From: Arachis hypogaea | Lineage: Eukaryota; Streptophyta; Magnoliopsida; Fabales; Fabaceae | Length of the DNA: 64,000 nucleotides | Assembly (NCBI RefSeq): GCF_003086295.3 | Contig: NC_092046.1 | Location: 106,743,363-106,807,362, forward strand | Direction: 5' to 3' | Part shown: in pieces, positions 35,673 through 46,734 of the stretch | Layout: every line of letters begins with the position of its first letter | How positions within the stretch are numbered: the first letter of the stretch is position 1 | Made by a program: the position numbers and the translations under genes | Notes under the pieces: generated by a model | What the model saw: the letters and a program-made list of their open reading frames with translations, nothing else | Database searches by the model: none | Told to the model about the DNA's origin: nothing

Positions 35673-37444
35673 CTACTCAAGGTCAACAATTTGGCCATCA
35701 CGGACGGTCTTGAAAGCCCCCATCATAGACACGTCCACACCTGGAGCCAACACCAAAGCCTGAGCCCTCATCGTCTCCTCGGTGGCAACGATCGCACCCT
35801 TAGCATCAGCCAACAACTCCGTCTTCTCCTTTTTCAGGGCAGCAACTTCGGCCTTCAAAACTTCCAGCTCGCCAAGAAGCACGGTAGCTTGAGAACCCGC
35901 GTCGGAAGCCCGTTACCGCTCCGCGCCCAGTTGGGAAAGAAGCAAAGTCTCAACCTCGGAAAGACGGAGGATCTCCACCCCAGCTTCCTCAGAAGACTTT
36001 ACTGCCTTCTCCCTCACAACCTCGGCAGCCTCAAGCTGCTTTTTTAACTTGGCCACCTCAGCTTGCGAATGATGGAGTTTCTTGTCCAACAAACCGACCT
36101 GAGCCATCACGGGCTCGGCCTTCTGAACAACAACAGCAGATCGGAGGAGGGCACGATACACCGACTTAGCCTGGAATGAAACATCACAATCATCAAAGAA
36201 CGGCTCTGTGCCAGACATCAAGTGTTGATCTATGAACCCCGAAGCATCAAAACGTCGATCCATCACACTGGGCACAGCACCCTCCTCCTCAAAAGTCTCG
36301 CTGCTAGGTTCCTCAGGCCTATTTCTCTTCCGAGAAGCCTCGGCGGCCGTGACCACGACGACTTCAGGTGAGTTCATGGGACCAGGCGAAGCCCGAGCAT
36401 CGGCCCTCACCCCCGACGAAACCACCTCCTGAGAAACAGCCTGAGAATCCACAGCGGATTAGAGACAGGGGTAGCAGGAGACGACGTTCCCTCCACCCGA
36501 CCCATCGCTGCCTTCAGCCGTGCCAGAGAAGTCAAACCGCCAGCCATCTCAACTGAAAGAAACCAAAGAAAAATCAAGTTACAAAATTGGGAGAACAAGC
36601 ATGAAAACCAAGAAAGAGACAGCCACACACCAATATACGTCCGACAAGCCTCAGGATCCCCCATGACGTCTCGAGGATTTAACGGGCGCTCGCCAAACAA
36701 ATGCCACAAGACACTAGCAATGTCCTTATCCTCAGGAGACAAACCATCATAAGTAACCTTAGTCAAAACCGACGGCCCGGCACCGAAATTCCAATAGGTC
36801 AGAAACCGACGCTCGCCCTCTAGCGTCAGCCAAAATGGATGATGCCCCTGGACAGGGCGCACTTTAAAATATTCCCTCTTGAAACCATGAAAAGAATCCT
36901 CAAACAAACCGAAAATACGGCGATGAGGTTGAGCCCGGAACGACATATACCCTTTCTTATGCTTCCCCTCCTTAGTGGGAAGAGTGCATAAGAAAAGAAA
37001 GAGAAACACAGAAACGGAGGCCGGAAGATCGAGATACTGACACACCAGCTCAAAAGACCGGATGGCGGCCTAGCTATTCGAATGGAGCTGAGACGGCGCC
37101 ATGGAACACCGACTCAGCAAGTCCTGAACAAACGGCGAAAAAGGAAATTGCATGCCGAGCCGAGTGAACATCGACTCATAAACCCACATCCAGTCTGGCA
37201 CAGTGGGCGAGTCGAGATTCAAATAGCAAACACGCTCATCGGCATCCAGGAGGAAAAGCTCGTACTGCCGCTCCGCGTCGCCACCACCACAAATCGCCCC
37301 CTGATCACGGAGCCTCTGAAGATCGGCCTCCATCATCCGCAACGGAACGCCCCACACATCGCTAGTCACCCAAGTGTAGCGAGTGGGGACACCCTTGGAA
37401 GGGGCTATCGGAGTACCCACACCCTCACTCCTCCGCCGATGCAT
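35673..37444 (-). pseudogene. Antisense extra gene of the Tat element, one intron, coiled-coil end
   Basis: On the strand opposite to gag-pol, ATG at 37444-37442 (MHRRRSEGVG) opens a frame through VTSDVWGVP, FSPFVQDLL and a FWLTLEGERRFLTYW region. A GT-AG intron of 78 bp (36553-36630) joins CRTYI to VEMAGGL in frame. The second exon encodes an acidic linker and a long heptad-rich coiled coil (about 36150-35700) and ends at 35673. The frame is broken by TAG at about 37066, a shift near 36455 and TAA at about 35910. Antisense extra ORFs after pol are known in some Tat-lineage elements; some resemble the 'putative gypsy-type transposon' family. The function is unknown. The intron and coherent protein argue against chance. 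Confidence 0.75.
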
Positions 37445-38099
37445 ACCTAAAATAGGGATGAGCACCACCATCAGCCTACTAACCCTACGCAGAAGCATGG
37501 AAGACAAAAACCTACTACCCACTATCGAATCAACACGGCGGTGCTCAGCCCCTTCAAACACGAAAACCACCTCCCAAAAAACACGGATGCAGCATGAAAG
37601 GAAAAAATGGTAGAATAACGCATGGCAAATACAGAACAACAGATACACCACAAAACAAAAACAAGAAAGAGCGAAGCATGCCAACCTGGTAATGCAGAAA
37701 AAGAGCCTGGAAAAAAGCTTGAGAAGCAGAAAACAGCAGCTCGAAGAAACACCAAAGAGCACCACAGAGAGAAGAAGAAATTTTTCTTTGTAAAGAGAAC
37801 GAAAAGAAAATGAAATGAACGAGGGAAGTGAAGTGGAAAGCCAAAAACGGTTTCAAAAGTGAGCAGAAAGACGCAAATAGCCCTGAGCGATAAAATGACG
37901 CACAGGGGCAATTCCGGAAAGACACCCAAAAACGTCCCCTCACATTAAATACCCCCTTGGAAAAGGAAACCAATAAAGTACGCCTCGAAAAACGCAACAG
38001 GAACATTGGATACAGAAGAGTCGCGTAAAACGGCCAGGCGAAACTTCGCCACGACCTTAAAAATCGGGCCGACACGCCGACCTCACCCCAAGAGAATCA

Positions 38100-38200
38100 A
38101 ACCGACCTAACTCGCGGTCGAAGTTACATCTTCCAGCAACAAACCGACCTGGCTCACGGTCGAAACCACATCTCTCAGCGACACACCGACCTCACTCGCT
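38100..38200 (+). repeat. 42-bp tandem repeat before the 3' LTR
   Basis: ACCGACCT plus a CTCGCGGTCGAA-like core recurs at about 38100, 38142 and 38184, giving two full units and a partial one just upstream of the polypurine tract. Confidence 0.8.
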
Positions 38201-38205
38201 CTCCC

Positions 38206-38218
38206 ACTGCGGGGCAAC
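38206..38218 (+). other. Polypurine tract of the Tat element
   Basis: ACTGCGGGGCAAC lies directly before the 3' LTR. It is short and not purely purine, but its position and G run fit. Confidence 0.6.
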
Positions 38219-38600
38219 TGTTACGGATCCGGCCCACAGATCCCGGACTCGAGATCGAACCCAAACCCGGCTTCCCGGGTCTGCCTCACCTCACTCTTCT
38301 AGAAGGCCCAAAACCGGCCCTCTAGAACTCCCAACCGACTTTTGAATTCGAACGTCTTCCTTATCTTAGCCAAACAAGATAAGATAAGATAGCCACCATC
38401 ACCTATAAATAGAGGACCCAAGTCCCTCCAGGTATTCATTCATTCCTCATACCTTATACCTCTTAGATCCATTCTGACTTGAGCGTCAGAGTGTCTTTGC
38501 AGATACCTCCCCCCATTGTTCCAGTCAAATAATCCGGCATCCACCTCGACCCGTAAGTTTCCGATCTATCTCTCAACCCGTACCGGAGGCATCCAGTACA
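38219..38600 (+). repeat. 3' LTR of the Tat element
   Basis: It is 382 bp, with the same ends and TATA box as the 5' LTR. It carries a short extra stretch (CCCGGCTTCCCGGGT-like) near 38268, absent from the 5' LTR, and about eighteen substitutions, many of them transitions. Confidence 0.9.
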
Positions 38601-38605
38601 GATTT

Positions 38606-39345
38606 CAATTTGATGTATTATTATTTATAATGAAAATTTTTTTAATGTATTATTATTTATAATAAAAGACTAATGGCTAAATAATCTTCATTCAATTAAT
38701 GTAGATTCGTTTAATTTTGTTAAATAAAATTTGGCAAAAAAAATTATTCTTTCATTTTTTTTCACTATAAAACAAGCAATAAATTATGGTATAATAATAA
38801 CCTAAATTTGAATTGGATAACTGATATGGCGTAACTGTAATACTATCAAAATATTTTATTTTGTAACTTATTATTTTAATTTTTAAAAATTTGGATTTTA
38901 CATTTAACATCTTGAAACAAAATTTATTATTAGTTACAAAAAATCTTTGAATTTTTGTGATGAATAAATAACTTATTACAAAAATATTATATTTGATCAT
39001 AAATTAATTTTTTGTTACAAAATATTTAGAGCTTTTAAAATAAATAGATATTTTTTAAAAATATTTTGAATTTTTAAAATAATATAATCTTTTGTAAGTT
39101 TTGTTACATAATATTATAATATTTTACAACAAAACAACAATTCGATACGAAAGCCAATACAATTTGTAGCAAAAGAAATCATGTTATTATAAAATACTAA
39201 AATATTTTGTAACAAATTTTCTTGTTACAAAATATTTTTATTCTTTAACAATGACTAATTATTGTTACAAAAAAAACTATAATTTATAATAATTTCAAAT
39301 TTGTTACAAGTTTTTTTGTTACAAATGTTCTATTTTCCTGTAGTG
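38606..39345. mobile_element. CACTA-type terminus with subterminal repeats
   Basis: Reading inward from 39345 on the minus strand, the sequence begins CACTACAGGAAAATAGAAC, typical of En/Spm ends. Between about 38860 and 39330 the motif GTTACAAA or its complement TTTGTAAC occurs about ten times in both orientations, as expected of subterminal transposase sites. No transposase is seen. A possible but weak opposite end (CACTATAAAAC) is near 38763. It is probably a non-autonomous or truncated element; the left border is uncertain. Confidence 0.6.
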
Positions 39346-39379
39346 TCATTGTTGGAAATATAATTTCATCATGTAAAAT

Positions 39380-39557
39380 ATTTTGGATTAAAATTCTCTA
39401 AAGTAAGAAAGTTGGTAAAGTAGTAAAATGGGGAGTTAATCTCTCTTAAATTAAGATAGTGGGATACACATTTCATAAAAATTATAAAATCAATGGTAAG
39501 TAACTCCTTATTTTACCACTTTACCAACTTCTTCACTTTAAGGGATCCAAATTCAAA
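39380..39557. mobile_element. Foldback (MITE-like) inverted repeat
   Basis: Arms of about 57 bp (39380-39437 and 39501-39557) are imperfect inverted copies sharing AAGTTGGTAAAGT and GAGTTA, with a 63-bp loop. No coding sequence is present. Family and exact ends are not determined. Confidence 0.65.
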
Positions 39558-39834
39558 CATTTTTAATTCAAGAGTCCACCACTTCACCCATTATAAATAT
39601 CCATTCACTTTTAATTTCTGTATTACAGATTGGTTTTGTTAACACCTTATTATCACTATTGTCTATCTTTGTGTCATACCCTCCAAGGCCTCTGTAGGAT
39701 CAATAGATATGAATATAGTAAATAAGGTCTCAAAAAACTCCACAATCACTTTTTTAATGCCCTCCACTTTAAAGTGAAGTTGTCCATTTTCATCCTTAAG
39801 TTATTCAATCTTATTGTGTTTTCTATTAATCCAT

Positions 39835-41667
39835 ACTCGACTCTCAAGGATGATGGTTTCACAACTAAGTTCTTCCAGGTCTATTGGGATATCATCAAGC
39901 AGGATGTAAATGCGGCTGTTAGGAGTTTCTATTCAGAGAAAAAAATGCTAAGATTTCTAAATCATACCCAGATTTGTTTGATTCTTAAGATTCAAGGGGA
40001 AGATTCAATGAGTCAAATTAGACCAATCAGTTTAAACACGATTTTTCACAAAATCATCTCAAAAATTTTGGTCAACAGGATGCAAAGAGTAATGGACAAA
40101 ATCATCAGTGGGAACTAAAATGCTTTTATTAAGGGTCGTCTAATTATTGATAGTATCCTTATAACTCACGAGTTTATGCACTACTTGAAAAATAAGAAAA
40201 ATAAAGACTATGACTTTGCACTCAAGTTAGACATGAGTAAAGCCTATGCTGTTGGGGTAGAATGGAGTTTTGTGTAGGAAATTTTGAAGAGATTGGGTTT
40301 CTGTGATAAATTAATAGATTGCTTGAAGGAGTGTGTAACTACAGTGTCGTATTCTATTGCCATGGAAGGTCATTCATATGGTTTTTTTAAACCATCAAGG
40401 GGACTCCGACAAAGAGATCCCCTTTTTCCTATCAATTCCTTGCCTGCGTAGAGGGATTATCCCATCTATTCCACAGAGAAAAATAGAGGCAGCAGTATAG
40501 TGGTTTATGATTAAATAGAAGATGCCCTATGATCAATCATTTATTCTTCACAGATGACTCTATCTTATTCAGCAAAGCAAACACACAAACATGCCAAACC
40601 CTACTTCAAATTCTACAAGAATATAGTCAAGTAAGTGGTCAAGTGGTTAATCTGACTAAATCTTCAGTCTTCTTTCGTCAGAACACTCCTCAACACCTCA
40701 GAGTTAAACTTGCCCAGCTGTTCCAGGCTCCACACGTTGGTTCTCAGGATAAATACTTGGATCTCCTGCAATTGTCACTGCATCAAAGCAAGAAACATTC
40801 AGATATATCGAAGACAAGACTATCAAAAAGCTAAACTTGTGGAAAAGATCCTTACTTTTAGCAAGTGATCGAGAAGTACTTATTAAAACAGTTAGCACAA
40901 CAGTTCCAATTTATATACTGAGTTGCTTTAAACTTTCAAAGAGACTGATTGAAAGCATTAAGAAAAATATGATATTATTTTGATGAGGACAAAAAGGTAA
41001 TGAAAGAAAGATGCAGTAGATTAAACGGGACACATTATGCAGAGACAAAGACTAGGGAGGACTTGATTTTAAAGACCTGAAAGCATTTAATTTGGCTATG
41101 CTAAAAAAACAAGGTTGGCGACTAATCTCCAAAACTAATTCACTGCTATACAAGGTGATGAAGAGCAAATACTTCTCTTTCTCCAATTTTATGATGGCGA
41201 AGCTTCATAACAACCCTTCATTGGGCTAGACAAGTATATTAGAAGGGGTCAAGTGACAGGTGGGTGGTGGGAATATGGTGCCTATTTTTGGGAAAGTTAT
41301 AGGGCGCTAATAAGGAGGTGATGTACAGACATAAGATGTTCAATGAGGTTAACAATCTTCACTGTGTCAACCAACTCCTACTACCTAATGGTAACAGAAA
41401 TTCTCAATTAATCAATGATACCTTTTTTACGGACACAGCTCAGAGAATAATGCAGACTCAAAGAACGCAGAATCAACATATGATCATTTGAGAAAAAAAA
41501 AGGAACATACACAGTAAACTCTGGTTACAAAGTTGCTTTTCATTCTTTTCATTCTCCATATGAGTTCTAGCCGGAAGTGTTCAAGCAGAAGGAAGTGTGG
41601 AGATCAATTGGGTCGCTTCGTGCTCCGGTGAAGGTAAAGGTGTTTATTTGGAAGATGATGCATGAAG
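39835..41667 (+). pseudogene. LINE (L1-type) ORF2, RT part, 5' truncated
   Basis: Starting DGFTTKFFQ, translation shows plant L1 reverse transcriptase: ISLNTIFHKIISKIL, an AFIKGR segment, KLDMSKAY (motif A), GLRQRDPL, and FFTDD at about 40546-40560, where FADD is usual. Downstream come LASDREVLIKTV, GGLDFKDLKAFNLAMLKKQ and KVFIWKMMHEGL. Frameshifts and stops are many. The copia element at 41673 splits it; the tail resumes at 45849. In active relatives this protein nicks the target and reverse-transcribes its own RNA. Confidence 0.85.
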
Positions 41668-41672
41668 GTCTC
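41668..41672. other. Target duplication GTCTC of the copia element (left)
   Basis: GTCTC occurs here and at 45844-45848, directly outside the two LTRs. Removing the element rejoins LINE coding sequence. Confidence 0.9.
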
Positions 41673-42001
41673 TAATAAAATTTTGAAAGAATAGGAAAAT
41701 AAAAGAATTTGTGAAAAAAAAAGATGAAGAAATTTTATTGATTGTTGATTGATTGAATTGTAAACTATGAAGGTAAAACTAAGTATATATAGAGTATTGG
41801 CCTATGAAAGATAAAAGTAGATAAAGATAAGATAGAGATAAAGATAAAGATAAGATAGAGATAAAGATAAAGATAAAGATAACTATGAGATAAGATAAAG
41901 ACTAAATTATAATTTAATTTGTGTATTCTGTTGGGTTGAATTTGTGGGCCGTGAGACGTCTTTATTGTTGTCATGGGCTAAGGTGGAAGAGTGGTTTAAT
42001 A
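41673..42001 (-). repeat. 3' LTR of the copia element
   Basis: It is 329 bp and contains a run of AGATAA/GATAAA units (about 41810-41900) that differs in length from the other LTR. The minus strand begins TATTAAACCACTC. Confidence 0.9.
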
Positions 42002-42013
42002 CGCCCCCGCAAG
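42002..42013 (-). other. Polypurine tract of the copia element
   Basis: The minus strand reads CTTGCGGGGGCG directly before the 3' LTR. Confidence 0.75.
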
Positions 42014-45000
42014 CTGGAGGATGAAAGATGTCAAGAACACTAAGCTTATTCAGATTAAGATGGAAGGGTTGAGGAGACAAAGGCTTAGTGAAGATGTCAG
42101 CTAGTTGCGTAGAGGAGGGAATTGGGAGAAGTTTCATCACTCCAGCTTGAGCTTTTTGTCGAACCAAGTGACAATCAACCTCTAAATGTTTGGTCCGTTC
42201 ATGAAAAACCGGGTTAGCAGCAATATGAAGAGCACTCTGATTATCACAATATAAAACTGGTGGGCGGATAGGAGAGATGCATAAAAATTGTAACACATTT
42301 AGTATCCATTGAAGTTCACAAGTTGTGTTGGCAAGTGCACGATATTCTGCTTCTGTGGATGAGCGGGCAACGGTGGTTTGTTTCTTGGTCTTCCAAGAGA
42401 TTAAAGAACTGCCTAAGAAGAAACAATAACCTGTTAAAGATCGCCGAGTGTCAGGACATCCGGCCCAATCAGAGTCACTGAAGCCGAGAAGCTGAATTTT
42501 TGATTCCCTTGGAAAGAAAAGTCCTTTGCCGGGACTAGTTTTCAGATATCGTAACACATGCTTGGCAGCTTGAAGATGAGATTCAGTAGGAGATGCCATG
42601 AATTGACTTAATTGTTGAGTGGCATACATGATGTCCGGTCGAGTAGTGGTGAGATAGATAAGACGGCCAACCAAACGACGATATACAAAAGGGTCGGATA
42701 GCAGGGGACTTTTGTCTTGATATAGTCTTGTGGTACTATCCATTGGAACAGAGGCATGTTTAGCACCTAATAAACCAGAATCTTCCAAAAGATCAAGACA
42801 ATATTTTTTCTGAGATAAGCAAATTCCCTTCTCTGATTGAGCAACCTCAATACCCAAAAAATATTTTAATGGGCCCAAGTCTTTAATTCGGAAGTGTTGG
42901 TGCAAAATAGACTTAATGGCAGCAAGTTCAGAAATGGAATTACCCGTGAGAACAATGTCGTCAACATAGACTAAAAGGATATAAATTTGATCACCAATGA
43001 ATTTGACAAATAAACTATCATCAGATGAGGTCTGCTGATATCCATGAGATAGCAAAAGATGAGAAAGTTTGTCATACCACATACGACTAGATTGTCGTAA
43101 ACCATACAGTGACTTTAGTAGCTTACAGCATTGATTCGGTTGAGGAGATATAAATCCAGGTGGCAGAGTCATATAAACATCCTCAGAAAGATCCCCATGT
43201 AAGAAAGCATTATTGACATTCAACTGATGTATAGGCCAATGCTTCATAGAGGCCTGTGCCAAAACTAATCTGATGGTGGCAGGCTTGACAACAGGGGAGA
43301 AAGTTTCCAAGAAATCAACACCTTCAGTTTGAGTGAACCCTTTAGCCACAAGGCGTACTTTATATCGATCAACTGAACCATCAGGCTTGCGTTTGATGCG
43401 ATAGACCCATTTACAGCCAACCGGTTTAACCCCTGCAGGGCAATCAACAAGACGCCAAGTTTTGTTCATCTCAAGAGCATCCAACTCATCTTTCATAGCA
43501 CTACGCCAATTAGAGTGTTGATTGGCGTTCTTAAAAGACTTTGGCTCAACGTCAGAATGTAGAGATAAAATAAACTTTTTATGTGAAGGTGAAAGAGAAG
43601 AAAAAGACATGACTGAAGATAAAGGATACTTGCACTTTGAGGGAGATTGATTTGTAGAGATGAGAGAGGAGTTACACAAGTAATTAGAGAGATATGCTGG
43701 AGGTCGGTGAGGCTGGTCGGAATGACGAGGATGGGGTTGCTCAGGTGGTGAAGAAGGTGACGGGGGATGAGAAGGTGATGGTGGACTGGTGTCTAGTGTT
43801 GAAAGTGATTCGGTGGTCATGGGTTCAACTTGGTTAGGAAATGATAGTGAGGAAGAAGGAGAGGTTGTTGGAGAAAATAAAGAACTAGGTGGAGTTGGGT
43901 CAATGGGTATAGGTGAGGGTTCAACTGGAAGACTAATTGAATCTTGTTTTTGAGAAGGTGTGTTTGGCAATGTTGGGCTGAGTGTCTGGAATTGGACATT
44001 TTTTGTGACTAAGGGCAAGATCATTTCATAAAAAATTACGTTTCTAGAAATCTCAATTCTTTTATCTTCTAAATCATAAACAATATACCCTTTAAAACCA
44101 GGTTGAAAGCCAATAAATACAGCCTTTTTGGCTCTTGGATCAAATTTTGATCTGTTTGCCATTTGGGTAGAAACAAAACATAAGCATCCAAAAACTTTAA
44201 GGTCATGATAATTTGGTGGATGATTGAATAAAATCTCAAATGGTGTTTTAAAATTAATTGCGGATGATGGAACTCTATTAAGTAAATAAACAGCATGTCT
44301 AACAGCATAAGACCAAAAAGATGATGGTAAATTAGATTGAAACATAAGAGCACGAGCTATATTCAAAATATGTTGATGCTTGCGTTCTACCCTTCCATTT
44401 TGTTGAGGAGTTTCAACATAACTACGTTGATGAATAATGCCCTTTGAAGCATAAAAACCAGGTAAAATAAATTCTGGTCCATTATCAGAACGAATAGTTT
44501 TGACTTTGGAGTTGAATTGTGTTTCAATTAAAGTAATAAAATTTTTTATTTGATTTTGCACTTCTCCTTTTGATTTTAATAAAGTAACCCATGTAAAGCG
44601 GCTAAAATCATCAACAATAGTAAAAAAATATTTATGATTATGAATAGAATTTTGTCGAAACGGACCCCAAATATCAAAGTGTAATAAATCAAAACTTGCA
44701 TTGGCTTTGTTAAAACTTTGAGAAAAAGAAAGTTTCTTTTGTTAGAAAGATGACAAATGTCACAAGCCTCGTCATGATGCATAGAGATAAAAGGAAATTG
44801 TTTATGTAAATGATTAAGTCTTTGCCCAGAAAGGTGTCCTAAACGAAAATGCCATATATTGGAAGGTGTAATGGGTGGTGATTGGATGGAATTTATGGAG
44901 TGTGTAGTGGATGAATTTTTACCGAAATTGGGTTCAAAGACATATAATCCCTCTCTCATTCTGGCCAAATCAATCGTCCCCAAATTGTTGCTCTGTAGAG

Positions 45001-45484
45001 TGCAAGAAGAAGATGAAAAAGTGAGTTCACATATGAGTGGTGAAGTAATTTTTGAAACAGAGATAATATTAAAGTTGAAGTGAGGCAAATAAAGAACATC
45101 ATGAAGAACCAAGGATGGTGAAAATTGAACGATGCCTTTATAAGAAACAGTAGTTCGAGAACCATTTGGTAAATGAACAATAATAGGAGAAATTTGTGTG
45201 TAAGAAATAAACCAAGATAAATTTGATGCAATATGATCTGTGGCACCAAAATCAATGATCCAAGTATTTAAGAATGAATCTCGATTTGAAGAATTGTTAA
45301 CAGTAGAAAAGGTATTGAAAGAACAAAGATAATGAGTATTTGGACTTGGCAAAAGCTCAAGTTGGTTTGAAGGACGAGCTTCTTCATTGAAAGAAAGTGC
45401 CATGAAAGAAAAGTGTTGGGCTGACGAAAGGTCGAAAAGAGGCTCCGGATGAAGTTGCTGGTGTGCCCTTTCTTCTTGATCCAT
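42010..45484 (-). pseudogene. Copia pol: protease remnant, integrase, RT, RNase H
   Basis: From ATG at 45484 (MDQEERAHQQ): protease site WIIDFGATDH, where DSGA is expected (TTT codon at 45248-45250); GAG-pre-integrase finger (HFRLGHL and CDIC) ending about 44750; a one-base frameshift near 44745; integrase core with SDNGPEF (about 44485) and PQQNGRVERKH; an RT starting near DELDALEMNKTW, with LNVNNAFLHG where D-V is expected (AAT at 43218-43220) and an intact YVDD (about 42960); RNase H with SDSDWAG, SSTEAEY and CDNQSA; end near 42010. Two catalytic positions, the reading frame and gag are lost, so it cannot be autonomous. Confidence 0.9.
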
Positions 45485-45508
45485 GGATGTCAGCAGAGCT
45501 CAAGAGGA

Positions 45509-45520
45509 GCTCTGATACCA
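45509..45520 (-). other. Primer binding site of the copia element
   Basis: The minus strand reads TGGTATCAGAGC and abuts the 5' LTR with no spacer. Confidence 0.92.
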
Positions 45521-45843
45521 TAATAAAATTTTGAAAGAATAGGAAAATAAAAGAATTTGTGAAAGAAAAAGATGAAGAAATTTTATTGATTGTTGATTGA
45601 TTGAACTGTAAACTATGAAGGTAAAACTAAGTATATATAGAGTATTGGCCTATGAAAGATAAAAGTAGATAAAGATAAGATAGAGATAAAGATAAAGATA
45701 AGATAGAGATAAAGATAAAGATAACTATGAGATAAGATAAAGACTAAATTATAATTTAATTTGTGTATTCTGTTGGGCTGAATTTGTGGGCCGTGAGACG
45801 TCTTTATTGTTGTCATGGGTTAAGGTGGAAGAGTGGTTTAATA
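45521..45843 (-). repeat. 5' LTR of the copia element
   Basis: It is 323 bp, nearly identical to 41673-42001, and followed by GTCTC. Confidence 0.92.
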
Positions 45844-45848
45844 GTCTC

Positions 45849-46353
45849 CCGATCAAATTGAAGCTCTAAGCTCGAATCCCTAATGTTGACTTTCAGTTTC
45901 CTAGGTGTGGAAAAGAAGCCGAATCAGTATTCCATTGTTTAATCCAATGCCCTCAATCAGTTCAAGTATGGAAGGAAATTAATATTATGGACATAGTTGG
46001 AATAAACTCGTTCTTTGGAAATGGTGGAAGGAAGTAGTGTGCAAGCATGGAGGTAACACCCATAATAAGCATCGCGGAAGCCTCATTGCCACAAGTGTAT
46101 TAAAGATTTGGCTAGCTTGAAAGGCACTGGTGTTTGAGTAAAAGCCTACTAATAGCCTTGAAATCATTGCCGCTGCAAGAAAGTTCTCGGAGGAATTTTA
46201 TCGCTAAAGAAGGACTATGCACTGTTATTATTATTATTATTTTCTTATTGAGATTAGCTTTTTCCTTAGTTTATACTTTAATTGGTCATGGCCTCATGGG
46301 CAATAGATTGTTTTATTACAAATCAATAAAGTAACTATCTTTGTTAAAAAAAA
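45849..46353 (+). pseudogene. LINE tail with RVT zinc-binding motif and poly-A
   Basis: It continues the LINE interrupted at 41667. PRCGKEAESVFHCLIQC with a following VW fits the zinc-binding domain found after RT in plant L1 proteins. ARKFSEEFYR follows near 46165. The element ends in TTGTTAAAAAAAAATAAA at about 46340-46357, its poly-A end. Confidence 0.8.
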
Positions 46354-46357
46354 ATAA

Positions 46358-46726
46358 ATATCTATTCACTTGTTCATACTTCCATTAAAATGCCCAATGT
46401 CCAAACTTTACTTTCATACTGCAGAAGCCCATGGGCTCACTCAATTCATACTTCACAGGGACCTAAGGCTTAGGTCAGATGATAATTCATGTGCCTCTTA
46501 ATATACTGTATTTAGGTTCAAACCTTAGTGAATACACCAAGTATTGAAAAAGAACCATTTAGTATTATATAAGTGAGTGGTAGTGTAAGTGTGTTGTGAT
46601 ATCTAGGATTGAGATCTACTTGACCAATAAAAAAAAGACAGGTTCAAGGGCTCCCACTACTCTTTTTACATGCTACTGTAACAAGCTCTGAAAACGTCTG
46701 CGACGCTGCTCCCCACCCTTGGAATA
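46358..46726. other. Intergenic stretch, possible SINE remnant
   Basis: No gene is visible. GGTTCAAACCTT at about 46515-46526 resembles a tRNA-type B box, followed by an A-run near 46630, so a degraded SINE is possible but weakly supported. The last 90 bp may be the original upstream region of GDSL gene 1, displaced by the hAT insertion. Confidence 0.35.
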
Positions 46727-46734
46727 TCTGTAAC

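Larger units (their letters stand above)
29406..38600 (+). mobile_element. Complete Ty3/gypsy element of the Tat lineage, 9.2 kb
   Basis: LTRs at 29406-29773 and 38219-38600 start TGTTACGGATCC and end GGCATCCAGTACA. GATTT flanks both ends (29401-29405, 38601-38605). A TTGGCGCC primer site follows the 5' LTR and a G-rich tract precedes the 3' LTR. The interior encodes gag, protease, RT, RNase H, a second archaeal-type RNase H, and integrase on the plus strand. The double RNase H marks the Tat/Ogre-Retand lineage. A 3-kb region after pol carries an antisense gene. The LTRs differ at about 5% of positions plus one short indel, so it is much older than the element at 12182. Confidence 0.95.
41673..45843 (-). 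mobile_element. Ty1/copia element, 4.17 kb, gag-less
   Basis: LTRs at 41673-42001 and 45521-45843 flank a minus-strand pol. The primer site GCTCTGATACCA (45509-45520, read on minus as TGGTATCAGAGC) matches initiator Met-tRNA. A G-rich tract adjoins the 3' LTR. Ends are TA...TA rather than TG...CA. The first start codon is only 25 bp from the primer site and the reading begins just before protease, so gag is absent. The LTRs differ at about four bases plus a 6-bp unit in a GATAAA repeat. Confidence 0.93.

Noticed and set aside
37554..38075. Cys/Phe-rich open frames near 37522-38075 on the minus strand
   Set aside because: They lie upstream of the antisense gene start and look like chance frames in pyrimidine-rich leader sequence.
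38099..38210. CRISPR-like spacing of the 42-bp repeats
   Set aside because: Units are contiguous without unique spacers, in a plant retroelement.
41765..41974. Open frame with Tyr-Leu repeats in the copia LTR (also 45613-45816)
   Set aside because: It is a translation of the GATAAA repeat in the LTR.
46505..46640. SINE with B box GGTTCAAACC
   Set aside because: Only one box and an A-run are visible; no A box or duplication found, so it is kept as a weak remark only.
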